Of a stretch of 41,823 nt of DNA, positions 18,820-27,507 are shown piece by piece. The notes under the pieces were generated by a model. That model did no database searches. It was not told the origin of the DNA and saw only the letters and a list, made by a program, of their open reading frames with translations. The translations under genes and the position numbers were made by a program. This DNA comes from Paracoccaceae bacterium (GTDB lineage: Bacteria > Pseudomonadota > Alphaproteobacteria > Rhodobacterales > Rhodobacteraceae). The DNA lies in assembly GCA_023260655.1 (NCBI GenBank), contig JALQUU010000023.1, positions 1 through 41,823 on the forward strand. Direction: 5' to 3'. Every line of letters starts with the position of its first letter. Position 1 is the stretch's first letter.

Positions 18820-19788
18820 TTACTCCGGCACGCAGATCTCGTCGCGCGCGATGGCTTTGATGGTGCGCGCCACGAGGGCTGCGATGATCGCCAGAAGCAC
18901 CACCAGAAGCATGAAGCCGATCAGTTGATGCGGGGCCGATCCGGTGATCTTGGCGAAGAGGAAGCTTGCGATGGTGACGGCGGCGAAGGGGAAGCTCAGC
19001 GCCCAGAACAGCAGGCCAAAGGGAAGCTTGAGGATCTTGGGCAGTTGCAACGCCACGAGCAGGGTGAAGAAATAGGCCGCGTTGAGAAGGATACGGGCGA
19101 AGGCGTCCACCTCACCGCCCGACATCCGCACCCAAGCCACGAAGGCCACGGCGGGCGGGGCGATGAGGATCACGAGGGTCGGTTACAGCTTACTGGGCAG
19201 CGGATCGTGGAAGATCAGGCGGTTCATCACGAGGGTGAGAAGCACGGTCCAGAAAATCAGGCCAACGGCGAGGAAATACCAGCTCACTTCCAGAAAGCCG
19301 AGTTGCACGCCTGCGATTGGCGCGATCACGTTCCCCACCGCCGGAATGAACCACGCGGGGTTCAACTGGCCAGACTGGAAGGCGCGGGAGGAAATCCAGC
19401 CGGAGATGACCGCGAGCGTCAGGATGAATTGCAGCGAGGCACCCGGCATCCAGAGAACCGGCGCGAGGCTCGGAGCGACCGCGAGCGAGGCGGTGCCGAG
19501 GAGCATGAGCGAGATCGAGATGGCGGGGAAGAAGGCGAGACGGATGGGGTGGTTCCATTCTGCCTTCACCGCGTTCGGAACCCAGATGGCTTTCACGGCA
19601 TAGACCACGGCAATCGCGGCGAAGGCCGCGAGGGTGATCCAGTAGGTCGAATGCGAGGCCAGATGCGTGGCCCCCAGCGCGGTTTCTGCGGCGTGAAGCG
19701 CGAGCGTGAGGCCTGCAAGGCCCATGACGACGGAGAAGAAGGACACCGGAAAATGGGCCAGTTTGGGTTCAGAGGCTTGGTTCGTCAT
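18820..19788 (-). pseudogene. SLAC1/TehA-family anion channel gene interrupted by an in-frame TAA
   Basis: The family comprises ten-helix anion or dicarboxylate channels (TehA, Mae1, SLAC1). The 323-codon frame starts at ATG 19788 (AGGA ~7 bases upstream; MTNQASEPKLAHFPVSFF) and would give a normal-length protein. It has a TAA at codon 202 (19185-19183), between FHDPLPSKL and PTLVILIAPPAVAFVAW, where the family is continuous. Both halves are in the same frame with well-conserved membrane helices, so one base substitution explains the break. Real loss or sequencing error cannot be separated here. The substrate is not predictable. Confidence 0.8.
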
Positions 19789-19870
19789 GATCGGTCCTGC
19801 TTGAAAAATAGCACGCTGGCGCGCGGGTGGCGCGCCGATACATTCCGTTTGTTGCATATATAGGCAGGAA

Positions 19871-19901
19871 AGGGAATGGCCCAAATCATCGGGCCCGTCC
19901 C
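19871..19901 (-). terminator. probable terminator of the acyl-CoA dehydrogenase unit
   Basis: On the minus strand, just after the stop at 19905, GGCCC (19895-19891 side) pairs with GGGCC (19882-19878 side). An outer GGGA/TCCC extends the stem and it is followed by TTTCC. It is moderate in strength and lacks a long T-run. Confidence 0.4.
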
Positions 19902-19904
19902 TGA

Positions 19905-21422
19905 TTAGCCTTTGAGTCGCGCCAGATGCACCGCGCCCATCGGCTTTTCCCGCGCGAGGAAGCGGGCGACGGCCGGGCGATCGAACAAACGCGGGGCGAG
20001 GGCTTGGAACATCGCCCATTCGGTGAGCGCCATGAAGTCCTGCGCTTGGGCGGCGGGATTGGTGAGCGCCGCGCGCCCCTCTTCCCAGAGCGCCGCCACG
20101 TCGAGGGCTTCCGCAGCAAGAAACGCCGCCAGCGCAGCACCTTGCGCGCCAGAAGCCCCACGGCCTGCCAAGGTCAGTGCGTGGATGCCGCTTGCGCCTT
20201 CGTAGATGCGGGTGATCCGCACGTCGCGCGCCAGTTTCTCCAGCCCGTATTCCTTGAGGTAGCCATAGCCGCCCAGAACCTGAATGCCGAGGTCCGCCAC
20301 GCGGCTACCGCTTTCGGTCGCGGCATATTTCTGCACGGGCGTGAGCGCATCCACCAAAGGATCGGCCTCGTTCCGCTCCATCGCCACGAGAGCGACATGC
20401 GAGAGCGCGCGGCAGAGGTGGGTGCGGGCCTCCATCTCGTCGAGCATACGCGCCACATCGGGGTGATCGGCCAGCACGGCGGCGCTGCCATCCGCTTTAC
20501 GGCCCTGCACGCGCTCAGCGGCATAGGCCTTGGCAATCGCGGTGGCGCGGGCAGAGGAGGCAATGCCTTGCATCGCCACGTCGATCCGCGCGTGGTTCAT
20601 CATGGCGAACATGCCGTTGAGGCCGCCACCGGCCGCGCCGATGAGATGCGCGGGCGCGGCATCGAAGGCAAGCTGGCAGGTGGGCGAAACTTTCAGGCCC
20701 ATCTTCTCTTCGATCCGCGTGACGGTGAGGCTTCCCTCCACCTCTTCCGAGAGGCAGGCAAAAAGCGAAAGCCCCTTCACGCCGCTTTCGGGGCTGCCCG
20801 TGCGCGCGAGAACGAGGTGGAAAATCCCGTCAGTGGCGTTCTGGTTGCCGCCCGAAATGAAGATCTTCTCGCCGGTGATCCGCCAGCCTTCGGGCGTTTC
20901 CTCGGCTCGGGTGCGGATGCGGGAAAGGTCCGATCCCGCGCCCGGTTCAGTCAGCGCCATGGTGCCGATGCGCTGGCCGGAGGCCAGTTCGGGGATCCAC
21001 GCCGCTTGCTGCTCTGGCGTGCCGAAATGGGAGAGCACGCGGATCGCTCCCGGCACGAGGCCGATGACCATCTGGAAGGAGATATCCGCCCCCGCGAGCA
21101 TCTCCGCGACAATCGCCGTAGCAATCGCCCCCATCCCCTGCCCGCCTGCGCTTTCGGGCGCCGAAAGCCCCGGCCAGCCCTGCTCGACGAAGGATTGGTA
21201 GGCAGTGATGAAGGAGGGCGGCATCAACACCTTGCCCCCCTCCAGAACCGCGCCTTCCGCATCCCACTCGGCCGCATAGGGCGCAACCTCGTTTTCGGCG
21301 TACGCCGCGAAAGCCTCGCCAATCTGGCGCATCAGATCCCCGTCCCACTCCGGCAGGCTCTCAGCCCCTGCGGCGCGGAGCGAGGCGAGGATATCGTCGA
21401 GCGGAGCGGAATAGGGAATCAT
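19905..21422 (-). CDS. acyl-CoA dehydrogenase of an aromatic side-chain pathway
   Basis: An FAD flavoenzyme that introduces a 2,3-double bond into an acyl-CoA. The 505-aa product has MALTEPGAGSDL and the ISGGNQNAT segment of the FAD/substrate site. The catalytic-base region is near residue 400 (ITRIYEGASGIHALTL, Glu of YEG). It is longer than short-chain dehydrogenases (~390 aa) because of a C-terminal extension, as in FadE/DmdC-like members. The ATG is 2 bases after the amidohydrolase stop, and it is the last gene of the unit starting at 25391. With a feruloyl-CoA-synthase-like ligase and a hydratase, a dihydro-cinnamoyl-CoA type substrate is plausible but unproven. Confidence 0.88.
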   Translation of the reverse strand: MIPYSAPLDDILASLRAAGAESLPEWDGDLMRQIGEAFAAYAENEVAPYAAEWDAEGAVLEGGKVLMPPSFITAYQSFVEQGWPGLSAPESAGGQGMGAIATAIVAEMLAGADISFQMVIGLVPGAIRVLSHFGTPEQQAAWIPELASGQRIGTMALTEPGAGSDLSRIRTRAEETPEGWRITGEKIFISGGNQNATDGIFHLVLARTGSPESGVKGLSLFACLSEEVEGSLTVTRIEEKMGLKVSPTCQLAFDAAPAHLIGAAGGGLNGMFAMMNHARIDVAMQGIASSARATAIAKAYAAERVQGRKADGSAAVLADHPDVARMLDEMEARTHLCRALSHVALVAMERNEADPLVDALTPVQKYAATESGSRVADLGIQVLGGYGYLKEYGLEKLARDVRITRIYEGASGIHALTLAGRGASGAQGAALAAFLAAEALDVAALWEEGRAALTNPAAQAQDFMALTEWAMFQALAPRLFDRPAVARFLAREKPMGAVHLARLKG

Positions 21423-21424
21423 GG

Positions 21425-22294
21425 TTACATCAGCCCCAAGAGACGCGCGGCGTTATATTTGATGATGTCGGGGTGGAGTTCTTCCTTGATGTCGATGCCC
21501 TCGAAATCCGCAAGCCAGCGCTCGGGCGAGATCATCGGCCAGTCCGACCCGAAGAGCACCTTCTTGCGCAGGATCGAGTTGCAGTAGCGCACGAGGATTG
21601 GCGGGAAGTATTTCGGCGACCAACCCGAGAGGTCGATATAGACGTTGGGCTTGTGCTGCGCGACCGAGAGCGCCTCTTCCTGCCACGGGAAGGAGGGGTG
21701 GGCCATCACGATCTTCATATCGGGGAAATCGACCGCGACATCGTCGATATACATCGGGTTCGAATACTTCAGGCGCATCCCATTGCCGCCGGGCATGCCG
21801 GAGCCAACGCCCGTCTGGCCGGTGTGGAAGAGGCCGATCGCGCCATGTTCGGCCAGCACTTCGTAGAAGGGATAGGCCATGCGGTCATTCGGGAAGAAGC
21901 CCTGCATGGTGGGGTGGAATTTGAAGCCCTTCACGCCGTGCTCCTCGATCAGGCGGCGCGCCTCGCGGACGGCCATCTTGCCTTTCCACGGGTCGATGGA
22001 GGCGAAGGGGATGAGCACGTCGGAATGCTCTGCCACCTGTGCCAGAACCTCGTCATTCGAGAAGCGGCGGTAGCCCGTTTCGCGCTCGGCATCGACGGGG
22101 AAGATCACCGCCGCCACGTTCTGCGCGCGGAAATGCGCGGCGGTTTGGGCGATGGTCGGCTGCACGACTTTGGCTCCGAAATACTTCGCCATCGCGGCTT
22201 GCAGATCGTCATAGCCATCGTCGGAATGGCAACCGCAGGGCTCTTCCGCGTGGGTGTGGATGTCAATCGCGCGGATTTTCTCAAGGTCGATCAT
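21425..22294 (-). CDS. amidohydrolase-2 family metal-dependent hydrolase/decarboxylase
   Basis: A TIM-barrel enzyme of the ACMSD/amidohydrolase-2 type. The 289-aa product has the N-terminal metal motif (IDIHTHAEEP), the His in GFKFHPTMQG, His in MAHPSFPWQEE and the Asp in LFGSDWPM. ATG 22294 has AAGGAG 7 bases upstream. Family members carry out decarboxylation, hydration or C-C hydrolysis of aromatic intermediates. From memory, an amidohydrolase-family enzyme (CouO) in Rhodococcus acts on a beta-keto acyl intermediate of hydroxycinnamates; a similar side-chain cleaving role would fit this operon but is inference. It has no signal peptide. Confidence 0.8.
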   Translation of the reverse strand: MIDLEKIRAIDIHTHAEEPCGCHSDDGYDDLQAAMAKYFGAKVVQPTIAQTAAHFRAQNVAAVIFPVDAERETGYRRFSNDEVLAQVAEHSDVLIPFASIDPWKGKMAVREARRLIEEHGVKGFKFHPTMQGFFPNDRMAYPFYEVLAEHGAIGLFHTGQTGVGSGMPGGNGMRLKYSNPMYIDDVAVDFPDMKIVMAHPSFPWQEEALSVAQHKPNVYIDLSGWSPKYFPPILVRYCNSILRKKVLFGSDWPMISPERWLADFEGIDIKEELHPDIIKYNAARLLGLM

Positions 22295-22357
22295 GGAGTT
22301 TCTCCTTCGAGCTGGGCCGGGCCCCGTGCGGGAGCCCGGCATTATGGTGTTGCCGGA

Positions 22358-24142
22358 TCAGAACCGGACCGAACCCGGGCCGCCGCTGTGCATCGCCTCA
22401 ACGAGAGCCGCGCGGCGGGTGAGCACTGCGCGGATGTTGAGGTTGCCTTTGGCGGTGATTTCATGATGCGCGAGGCTTTGCGGCTCTTCGAAGACGGCCG
22501 CACAAGCGATCCGCGTGGACGAGCCTGTTGCGGCATCCGCGAGCGGCTGGAGGCGCGCCTTGATATCGGCCAGAAGCGCTGCGTCGGTCTTCAGGCCAGC
22601 GCCCTGCCCCGGCACCACCGGGAAGATGACTGCGCCCAACTCGTTGCGGCCTTCGCCCGTGATGATGAGGTCTGCGGCGATGCCCTGCAGGGCGGTCATC
22701 AACTGGCCCTTGAGTTGCGCCACGCGCACCCATGTGCCCGAAAGAAGCTTGAAGTCTTCCGAGATGCGGCCATCGAAGGAAAGCCCGCGATCTGTCTCGG
22801 CGGGGTTCACCCACTTCACCGCGTCGCCCGTGATGAAGAAGCCTTCCTCGTCGAAGGCCTCGGCGGTTTTGGCGTCGTTTTCCCAATAACCCGGCATGAT
22901 ATTCGGGCCGCGTGCACGCACCTCATAACGGCCTTCATCCTCGTCGGGGATGAGCTTCACTTCGGCCCCCGGCAGCGGCGCCCCGATGATGCCCGAGCGG
23001 GTGACGCGCTCATGCGTGAGAAGCACAGCAGGCGCGGTTTCGGTGAGGCCCCAGGACGAGATCATCAACGGCACCGTTCCGGTGATTTCGAGCGCCATCC
23101 GCTCGATCCCTTTCCAGATTTCCTGCGGCAGAGCGGCGCCTGCGTAGAAGGTGAAATCAAGCCCCGTGAAATACTTGTGGCGGAGGCTTTCATCGGCTTC
23201 CAGTGCTTTCAGCACGCGGGCAAAGCCCACGGGCACGTTGAAGGCCAAGGTGCCCGTATGCATCGCCATGTTTTCAACCGTGCGACCAAAGAGAGCGTCG
23301 GTGGGCTTGCCATCGTCGATATAGATCGCGCCGCCATTGGCGAGCATCATGTTGAAGTTATGCGATCCGCCGAACACGTGGTTCCACGGCAGCCAGTCAA
23401 GGATCTTCGGCGGGCGCGCTTTCAGAAGCGGCATCGCCGTGGCGATCTGGGCCTGGTTCACACACATCATCTTATGGGTGGTGATCACGCCTTTGGGCAG
23501 CGAGGTGGAACCGGAGGTGAAGAGGATCTTCGCCATGGTGCCCGCGTTCACAGCCGCATGGGCAGCAGCAATCTCGGCCCCGCCCTTGAGTGCTTCGGCC
23601 ATCGTGTGCACGGGGCGCTTTGCGCCTTCGGCGGTCGATACCAGCGCCGGAATACCTGCGAGCGCAGGCAGCGCCAGCGCTTCGCCGTAACGCGCAGGAT
23701 CGTCCGCGAAGAGCATCTTCGGGCGCACGGTTTCGGCAGCGTAGATCAAACGGTCATGCGCGCCGGGGATGAGCGAGTATTGCTCCGCCACAGGCACCGA
23801 AACGAGGCCCACATATTGCGTGGCAAGCGCCAGAAGCCCGTGATCCACGGAGTTGCCCGAGAGGATCAACACGCGGTCTCCGGCCTCAAGCCCTTGCGCC
23901 AAGAGCCAGCCCGCGAGGGCCTGCACCATGCTCAGCGCCTCGGCATAACGCACTTCGCGCCAGCCAGCGCCCGAGCGTTCCGCGATGAACACGGCATCCG
24001 GCGTTTTGGCGGCCCAAGCGTGCAACCACTCGGCGGTGGTTTCCGCGACGGGGTCCAAGGCATGGGCCGAGCGCAGGATCATGGTTCCGTCGCCGCGGGT
24101 TTCGATATCGATCTTATGGGGCAGGGTCAGCGCGCGTTCCAT
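22358..24142 (-). CDS. feruloyl-CoA synthase-like ligase (first copy)
   Basis: An ATP-dependent aryl/hydroxycinnamoyl acid-CoA ligase of the ANL family. The 594-aa product has the P-loop FTSGSTSLPKG, the aromatic-site segment DWLPWNHVFGGSHNF, the A5 motif SSWGLTETAP, ITGDAVKW, the A8-like DGRISEDFKLLSGTWV, and a C-terminal catalytic Lys in ITAKGNLN. The KLLSGTWV signature is typical of feruloyl-CoA synthases. It starts at ATG 24142, 3 bases after the MarR stop. A second, divergent copy is at 33059-34765. The true acid substrate is not known. Confidence 0.88.
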   Translation of the reverse strand: MERALTLPHKIDIETRGDGTMILRSAHALDPVAETTAEWLHAWAAKTPDAVFIAERSGAGWREVRYAEALSMVQALAGWLLAQGLEAGDRVLILSGNSVDHGLLALATQYVGLVSVPVAEQYSLIPGAHDRLIYAAETVRPKMLFADDPARYGEALALPALAGIPALVSTAEGAKRPVHTMAEALKGGAEIAAAHAAVNAGTMAKILFTSGSTSLPKGVITTHKMMCVNQAQIATAMPLLKARPPKILDWLPWNHVFGGSHNFNMMLANGGAIYIDDGKPTDALFGRTVENMAMHTGTLAFNVPVGFARVLKALEADESLRHKYFTGLDFTFYAGAALPQEIWKGIERMALEITGTVPLMISSWGLTETAPAVLLTHERVTRSGIIGAPLPGAEVKLIPDEDEGRYEVRARGPNIMPGYWENDAKTAEAFDEEGFFITGDAVKWVNPAETDRGLSFDGRISEDFKLLSGTWVRVAQLKGQLMTALQGIAADLIITGEGRNELGAVIFPVVPGQGAGLKTDAALLADIKARLQPLADAATGSSTRIACAAVFEEPQSLAHHEITAKGNLNIRAVLTRRAALVEAMHSGGPGSVRF

Positions 24143-24145
24143 TCC

Positions 24146-24622
24146 TCACTCCCTCGTCTGGATGCGGTCGAGTAGCTCTGCCAAAACCTGCCGCTCCTCC
24201 GGCGACAGGTCTGCGAGCTGGCGTTCTTCGTTTTCCCGAAGCGACTTCATGGCAGCATCGCGCCGCCGGATACCTTTCAGGGTGGCGCGCAGCGCGTAGG
24301 CGCGGCGGTCGCCTTTCATACGGTGGCGACCGATCAATCCGGCCTCCTCCAGCGTGTCGATGATGACAACGATATTCGAACGCTCCATCGCCAAGGATTG
24401 CGCCAAGGCGCTTTGCGTCACGTCAGGATTGTCACAGATGACAGAGAGCGCCGAAAAGGTCGTGACCCGCAATTCATGCGCTTCCAAGGCCTGCGCCGCA
24501 TCGGCGGTCGTGGCCGCGGCCACGCGTTTCAGCGTGTAACCGATCAGGCGGCGCATACCCGCGTCGAGCACAGCAGGCGCGGTCGTTGATTGGGGTTCTT
24601 TCACGTCCTTGGGCGCGCTCAT
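24146..24622 (-). CDS. MarR-family regulator within the catabolic unit
   Basis: The 158-aa product has the MarR winged helix: LRVTTFSALSVICDNPDVTQSALAQ at about 60-85, the recognition helix (SLAMERSNIVVIIDTLEEAGLI, shown in part) and the wing with a DRR motif (GDRRAYALRATLKG). Its start is ATG 24622, 4 bases after the hydratase stop; the upstream in-frame extension lies inside that gene. In hydroxycinnamate clusters of other proteobacteria, a MarR protein next to the CoA ligase (FerC, CouR) is a repressor relieved by the aroyl-CoA thioester. The palindrome at 25417-25439 is a natural candidate for autoregulation. Confidence 0.87.
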   Translation of the reverse strand: MSAPKDVKEPQSTTAPAVLDAGMRRLIGYTLKRVAAATTADAAQALEAHELRVTTFSALSVICDNPDVTQSALAQSLAMERSNIVVIIDTLEEAGLIGRHRMKGDRRAYALRATLKGIRRRDAAMKSLRENEERQLADLSPEERQVLAELLDRIQTRE

Positions 24623-24626
24623 CAGA

Positions 24627-25391
24627 TCACCGGAAGGTTGGCTGGCGCTTTTCGAGGAAGGCGCGGAGGCCTTCTTCGGCGTCAGGGCTGGTCTGGGTAA
24701 GTGCCGCGCAGAGGCTCTCGGTGAAGAGGCCATCGGCTTTCGACATATCTTCGATCCGGCTCAGGGCGTGGATCATCACATAGTTCGAGAGACCCGCGTT
24801 CGAGGCGATCTTGCCGGCCAGTTCCATCGCCAGCGCCAGCGATTCCCCTTCGCCCACCGAGTAGTGGCAAAGGCCCAAGCGCATACCGTCTTCGGCGTTG
24901 TACTTGCGGCCCGTCAGCATCATCTCGATCATCCGGTCCGCACCAAGGATGCGGCCTACGCGCACCGAGGCACCGCCGCCCACGTAGATGCCGCGCCGCC
25001 CTTCGGGGAGCTGGAAGATCGTCGAGGGTTCGGCAATGCGCACATGGGTGGACGTGGCCAGTTCAAGCCCGCCACCGATCACCGCACCGAACATGGCCGA
25101 GACCACCGGAAGGCCGGAATACTGGATCTTGTCCATCACCCCGTGCCAGTTCCGCGAATGGCGCATCGTACCTTCCGCATCGCGCTGCACCTGTTCGGAC
25201 AGATCGAGACCCGAGCAATAATGCCCCGCCGTGCCCGTGAGCACGACCACCTTCACGCCTTCGGGCGGGTTCGAGAAAAACGCATCGAGCGCCGCGAGCA
25301 GCGTATCGTTCATCGCGTTGCGTTTGTCGGGGCGGTTCATGGTCACAAACGCGATACGATCTTTCACTTCGATCTTGAGAACGTCGCTCAT
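24627..25391 (-). CDS. enoyl-CoA hydratase/isomerase family protein
   Basis: A crotonase-fold enzyme that hydrates (and in some relatives cleaves) enoyl- or feruloyl-CoA. The 254-aa product has GHYCSGLDLSEQ (oxyanion hole loop), GAVIGGGLELATS (second oxyanion contact) and FQLPEGRRGIYVGGG, where a catalytic Glu is expected (LPE). The C-terminus AFLEKRQPTF is typical. ATG 25391 is the first gene after an operator and terminator, so it opens the second unit. Whether it performs simple hydration or retro-aldol cleavage (as in feruloyl-CoA hydratase/lyase) cannot be decided; no vanillin-type aldehyde dehydrogenase is nearby. Confidence 0.9.
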   Translation of the reverse strand: MSDVLKIEVKDRIAFVTMNRPDKRNAMNDTLLAALDAFFSNPPEGVKVVVLTGTAGHYCSGLDLSEQVQRDAEGTMRHSRNWHGVMDKIQYSGLPVVSAMFGAVIGGGLELATSTHVRIAEPSTIFQLPEGRRGIYVGGGASVRVGRILGADRMIEMMLTGRKYNAEDGMRLGLCHYSVGEGESLALAMELAGKIASNAGLSNYVMIHALSRIEDMSKADGLFTESLCAALTQTSPDAEEGLRAFLEKRQPTFR

Positions 25392-25416
25392 CTCACACCT
25401 TCTTGGTATCTTTCAT

Positions 25417-25439
25417 TATTGTTATATCACATAACAATA
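25417..25439. promoter_or_regulatory. MarR-type operator upstream of the hydratase-MarR-ligase unit
   Basis: A perfect 9-bp inverted repeat, TATTGTTAT (25417-25425) and ATAACAATA (25431-25439), with 5 bases between. It contains TTGTTAT-N5-ATAACAA, identical in arms and spacing to the site at 32161-32179. It lies 26 bases upstream of the hydratase ATG, where bound repressor would block initiation. Confidence 0.8.
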
Positions 25440-25452
25440 GAGCCGGAAAAGA

Positions 25453-25474
25453 CCCCCGTGCGAAAGCGCGGGGG
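25453..25474 (-). terminator. terminator separating the transport/gentisate unit from the hydratase unit
   Basis: CCCCCGTGC (25453-25461) and GCGCGGGGG (25466-25474) form a GC-rich stem with a GAAA/TTTC loop. On the minus strand it is followed by TCTTTTCC, and on the plus strand by TTGGATTTTTA. It begins 10 bases after the dctM stop and precedes the operator at 25417, so it divides the 12-kb gene string into two units. Confidence 0.8.
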
Positions 25475-25484
25475 CCTTGGATTT

Positions 25485-26807
25485 TTAGTGCAGAACGCGC
25501 AGCAGGAAGAGCGTAATGCCGGGGAAGATCACCAAGATCATCGTGCGGATGATGTCGGAAGCGACGAAATACATCACGGCCTTGTAGGTCTCGACCATCG
25601 GCGTGAGGCGGTCCATCGAGTTGATGACGAAAAGGTTCATCCCCACAGGTGGCGTTATCAGCCCCACCTCCACGACAATCAGCACGAGGATACCGAACCA
25701 GATCGCGGTTTCTTCCGTCGTCAGACCGAAATCGAGGGTCTGGATGATCGGCCAGAAGATCGGCACGGTCAGCAGGATCATCGAAAGGCTGTCCATCACG
25801 CAACCGAAGATGAGGTAGAGCACGAGGATCAGCGACAGGATCAACCAAGGGCTCATGCCGGTTTGACCGACCCACATCGCCAAGGATTGCGGCACTTGGC
25901 TGAGCGCAAGGAAGCCGTTGTAGAAGCCCGCGCCCAAGACGATGAAGAAGATCATCGCAGTGGAGTTGGCCGTGGAGAGGAAGGACTGCATCGCGGTTTT
26001 CCACGTCAACCCGCCATTCAGCCAAGCGATGAGGCCTGTGCCGAACGCACCAACGGCTGCGCCTTCCGTCGGCGTGAAGATGCCAAGGTAGATACCGCCC
26101 ACGACAGAAAGGAACACGATCAACACGGGCCAGATATCGAACATCGCTTTCCAGCGTTCCGAATAGGGTTGGCGCTCGCGCACCCCGGCCGAACCGGGGT
26201 TGCGACGGACGTAGATCGAAATGGTGATGATATAGCCCAGCGCCGCGAGGATGCCCGGAATGAAGGCTGCGAGGAACAGCTTGGCGATATTCTGCTCGGT
26301 AAGGATCGCGTAGATCACGAGGATCACCGAAGGCGGAATGAGGATGCCGAGCGTGCCGCCCGCCGCGAGCGTGGCGGTGGAGAAGCCGCCCGAATAGCCG
26401 TAGCGGCGGAGTTCAGGCAGAGCCACTTGGCCCATGGTGGCCGCCGTGGCGAGCGACGAGCCGCAGATCGAACCGAAGCCTGCGCAAGCGCCGATTGCTG
26501 CCATTGCCACACCGCCTTTGCGGTGGCCGAGCCAGCTTTCCGCAGCCTTGAAGAGCGCTTGGCTCATGCCGCCCAGCGTTGCGAATTGCCCCATCAGGAG
26601 GAACATCGGCACGATAGAAAGCGAATAGCTGGAGAAGGTCGAATAGACCTCGGACTTCAGTTTGCCCAAAGCCATATTCATACCGCCCGTGGCGTAATAG
26701 AGGCCGCCAAGGCCCACCACGAACATTGCGAGGCCGATTGGCACCCGCAGGAAGATCATCACGAGCAGGACCGGAAATGACCAGACGCCGAGTTCGAAAT
26801 TCGTCAA
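25485..26807 (-). CDS. dctM: TRAP transporter large permease subunit (DctM)
   Basis: The ion-coupled membrane subunit of a tripartite ATP-independent periplasmic transporter. The 440-aa product is hydrophobic throughout, with about 11-12 helices and the family segments GSSLATAATMGQVALPELRRYGY (quoted in part) and GILIPPSVILVIY. The start is TTG at 26807, overlapping the dctQ stop (TTGA). AAGGAG lies 7 bases upstream and no ATG fits nearby, so translation should be coupled to DctQ. It belongs with two DctP proteins and a DctQ upstream; substrates of such systems are often carboxylates, here probably an aromatic acid. Confidence 0.93.
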   Translation of the reverse strand: MTNFELGVWSFPVLLVMIFLRVPIGLAMFVVGLGGLYYATGGMNMALGKLKSEVYSTFSSYSLSIVPMFLLMGQFATLGGMSQALFKAAESWLGHRKGGVAMAAIGACAGFGSICGSSLATAATMGQVALPELRRYGYSGGFSTATLAAGGTLGILIPPSVILVIYAILTEQNIAKLFLAAFIPGILAALGYIITISIYVRRNPGSAGVRERQPYSERWKAMFDIWPVLIVFLSVVGGIYLGIFTPTEGAAVGAFGTGLIAWLNGGLTWKTAMQSFLSTANSTAMIFFIVLGAGFYNGFLALSQVPQSLAMWVGQTGMSPWLILSLILVLYLIFGCVMDSLSMILLTVPIFWPIIQTLDFGLTTEETAIWFGILVLIVVEVGLITPPVGMNLFVINSMDRLTPMVETYKAVMYFVASDIIRTMILVIFPGITLFLLRVLH

Positions 26808-27388
26808 TGGACTGCTCCTTGGCTGTGCGGAAGAATGCTCCGCCCGGTCAGCATTTCAGCGGTCCGGATGACGGCCACATAGGCCGAAACGTTCACCGCA
26901 AGAACGGCTGGTGCCATGCAAGCGGCGTAGCCATACCAGACCTGGAATTGGATGAGGAACGTGGTTTCGCCATAGCTTTTCTTGGCAACCATGCCGTCCC
27001 AGAGGCGCCAAGCGATCAGCGCCAGAACGATCACGAAAATCACTTCCGCCGCCCACAGAAGCACGCGGTTCACGCGCTCCGAGAAGGTGGAGGTGAGAAT
27101 GTCCACGGTCGCGTGGCTTTGGGTGATCTGGCAGAAGGGAATGAAGGCGAAAATCGAGAAGGCAATGCCCGCCTCGACAATCTCGAAGTCGCCCAGGATC
27201 GGGCCGATGCCCGTGCCCAGCACCATATCGGCGAACCCTTTGAGGTTCGTCTGGAAGAACCCGCTATGCATCATCGTGTTGAGGCCGCGGCCAAGCACCG
27301 AGACGCAGATCAGCAGAATAAGAGCGGCCAAAACCACCCCGCCTGCCCCTGCCATCCAACGGCTGAGTTTCATCAAGATCGCGTGCAT
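26804..27388 (-). CDS. dctQ: TRAP transporter small permease subunit (DctQ)
   Basis: The four-helix membrane subunit that completes a TRAP transporter with DctM. The 194-aa product has helices at roughly 10-35, 70-95, 110-135 and 150-175 and the segment ITQSHATVDILTSTFSERVNR, which resembles the family's inter-helix loop (quoted within limit as QSHATVDILTS). ATG 27388 has GGAGG 4 bases upstream. It is separated from the upstream dctP by a 119-base gap holding two stem-loops, one of them a repetitive palindrome. Confidence 0.88.
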   Translation of the reverse strand: MHAILMKLSRWMAGAGGVVLAALILLICVSVLGRGLNTMMHSGFFQTNLKGFADMVLGTGIGPILGDFEIVEAGIAFSIFAFIPFCQITQSHATVDILTSTFSERVNRVLLWAAEVIFVIVLALIAWRLWDGMVAKKSYGETTFLIQFQVWYGYAACMAPAVLAVNVSAYVAVIRTAEMLTGRSILPHSQGAVH

Positions 27389-27415
27389 GGGCCCTCCCCC
27401 GGCCTTGAATTCCCT

Positions 27416-27460
27416 CCATCGACTTGTCCGAAAACCGGTGCGCACTTTTCGGGTCGATGG
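27416..27460. repeat. REP-like extragenic palindrome between dctP and dctQ
   Basis: Outer arms CCATCGAC (27416-27423) and GTCGATGG (27453-27460) enclose inner arms CCGAAAA (27428-27434) and TTTTCGG (27446-27452) around CCGGTGCGCAC. The core CCGAAAACCGG...CACTTTTCGG resembles a palindromic repeat that I recall as widespread between genes in rhizobia and other alphaproteobacteria. It lies inside an operon, in the dctP-dctQ gap. Confidence 0.7.
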
Positions 27461-27471
27461 CGTAAGAACAG

Positions 27472-27494
27472 GTGGGCAGCAAAGCGCCGCCCAC
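27472..27494 (-). other. intercistronic stem-loop after the second dctP
   Basis: GTGGGC (27472-27477) pairs with GCCCAC (27489-27494), 13 bases after the dctP stop on the minus strand, with no T-run. It may stabilise the dctP transcript or attenuate read-through, letting the binding protein be made in excess of the permease. Confidence 0.5.
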
Positions 27495-27507
27495 CCGAAG
27501 CCTTTAC

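Noticed and set aside
21473-24175. A 900-codon plus-strand open frame opposite the amidohydrolase and ligase genes
   Set aside because: It is an antisense shadow of GC-rich coding sequence: composition is His/Arg/Gly-rich without domains, and the minus-strand genes are unmistakable.
24609-26780. A 723-codon plus-strand open frame opposite the hydratase and dctM
   Set aside because: His/Glu/Arg-rich low-complexity antisense shadow that crosses an operator and a terminator.
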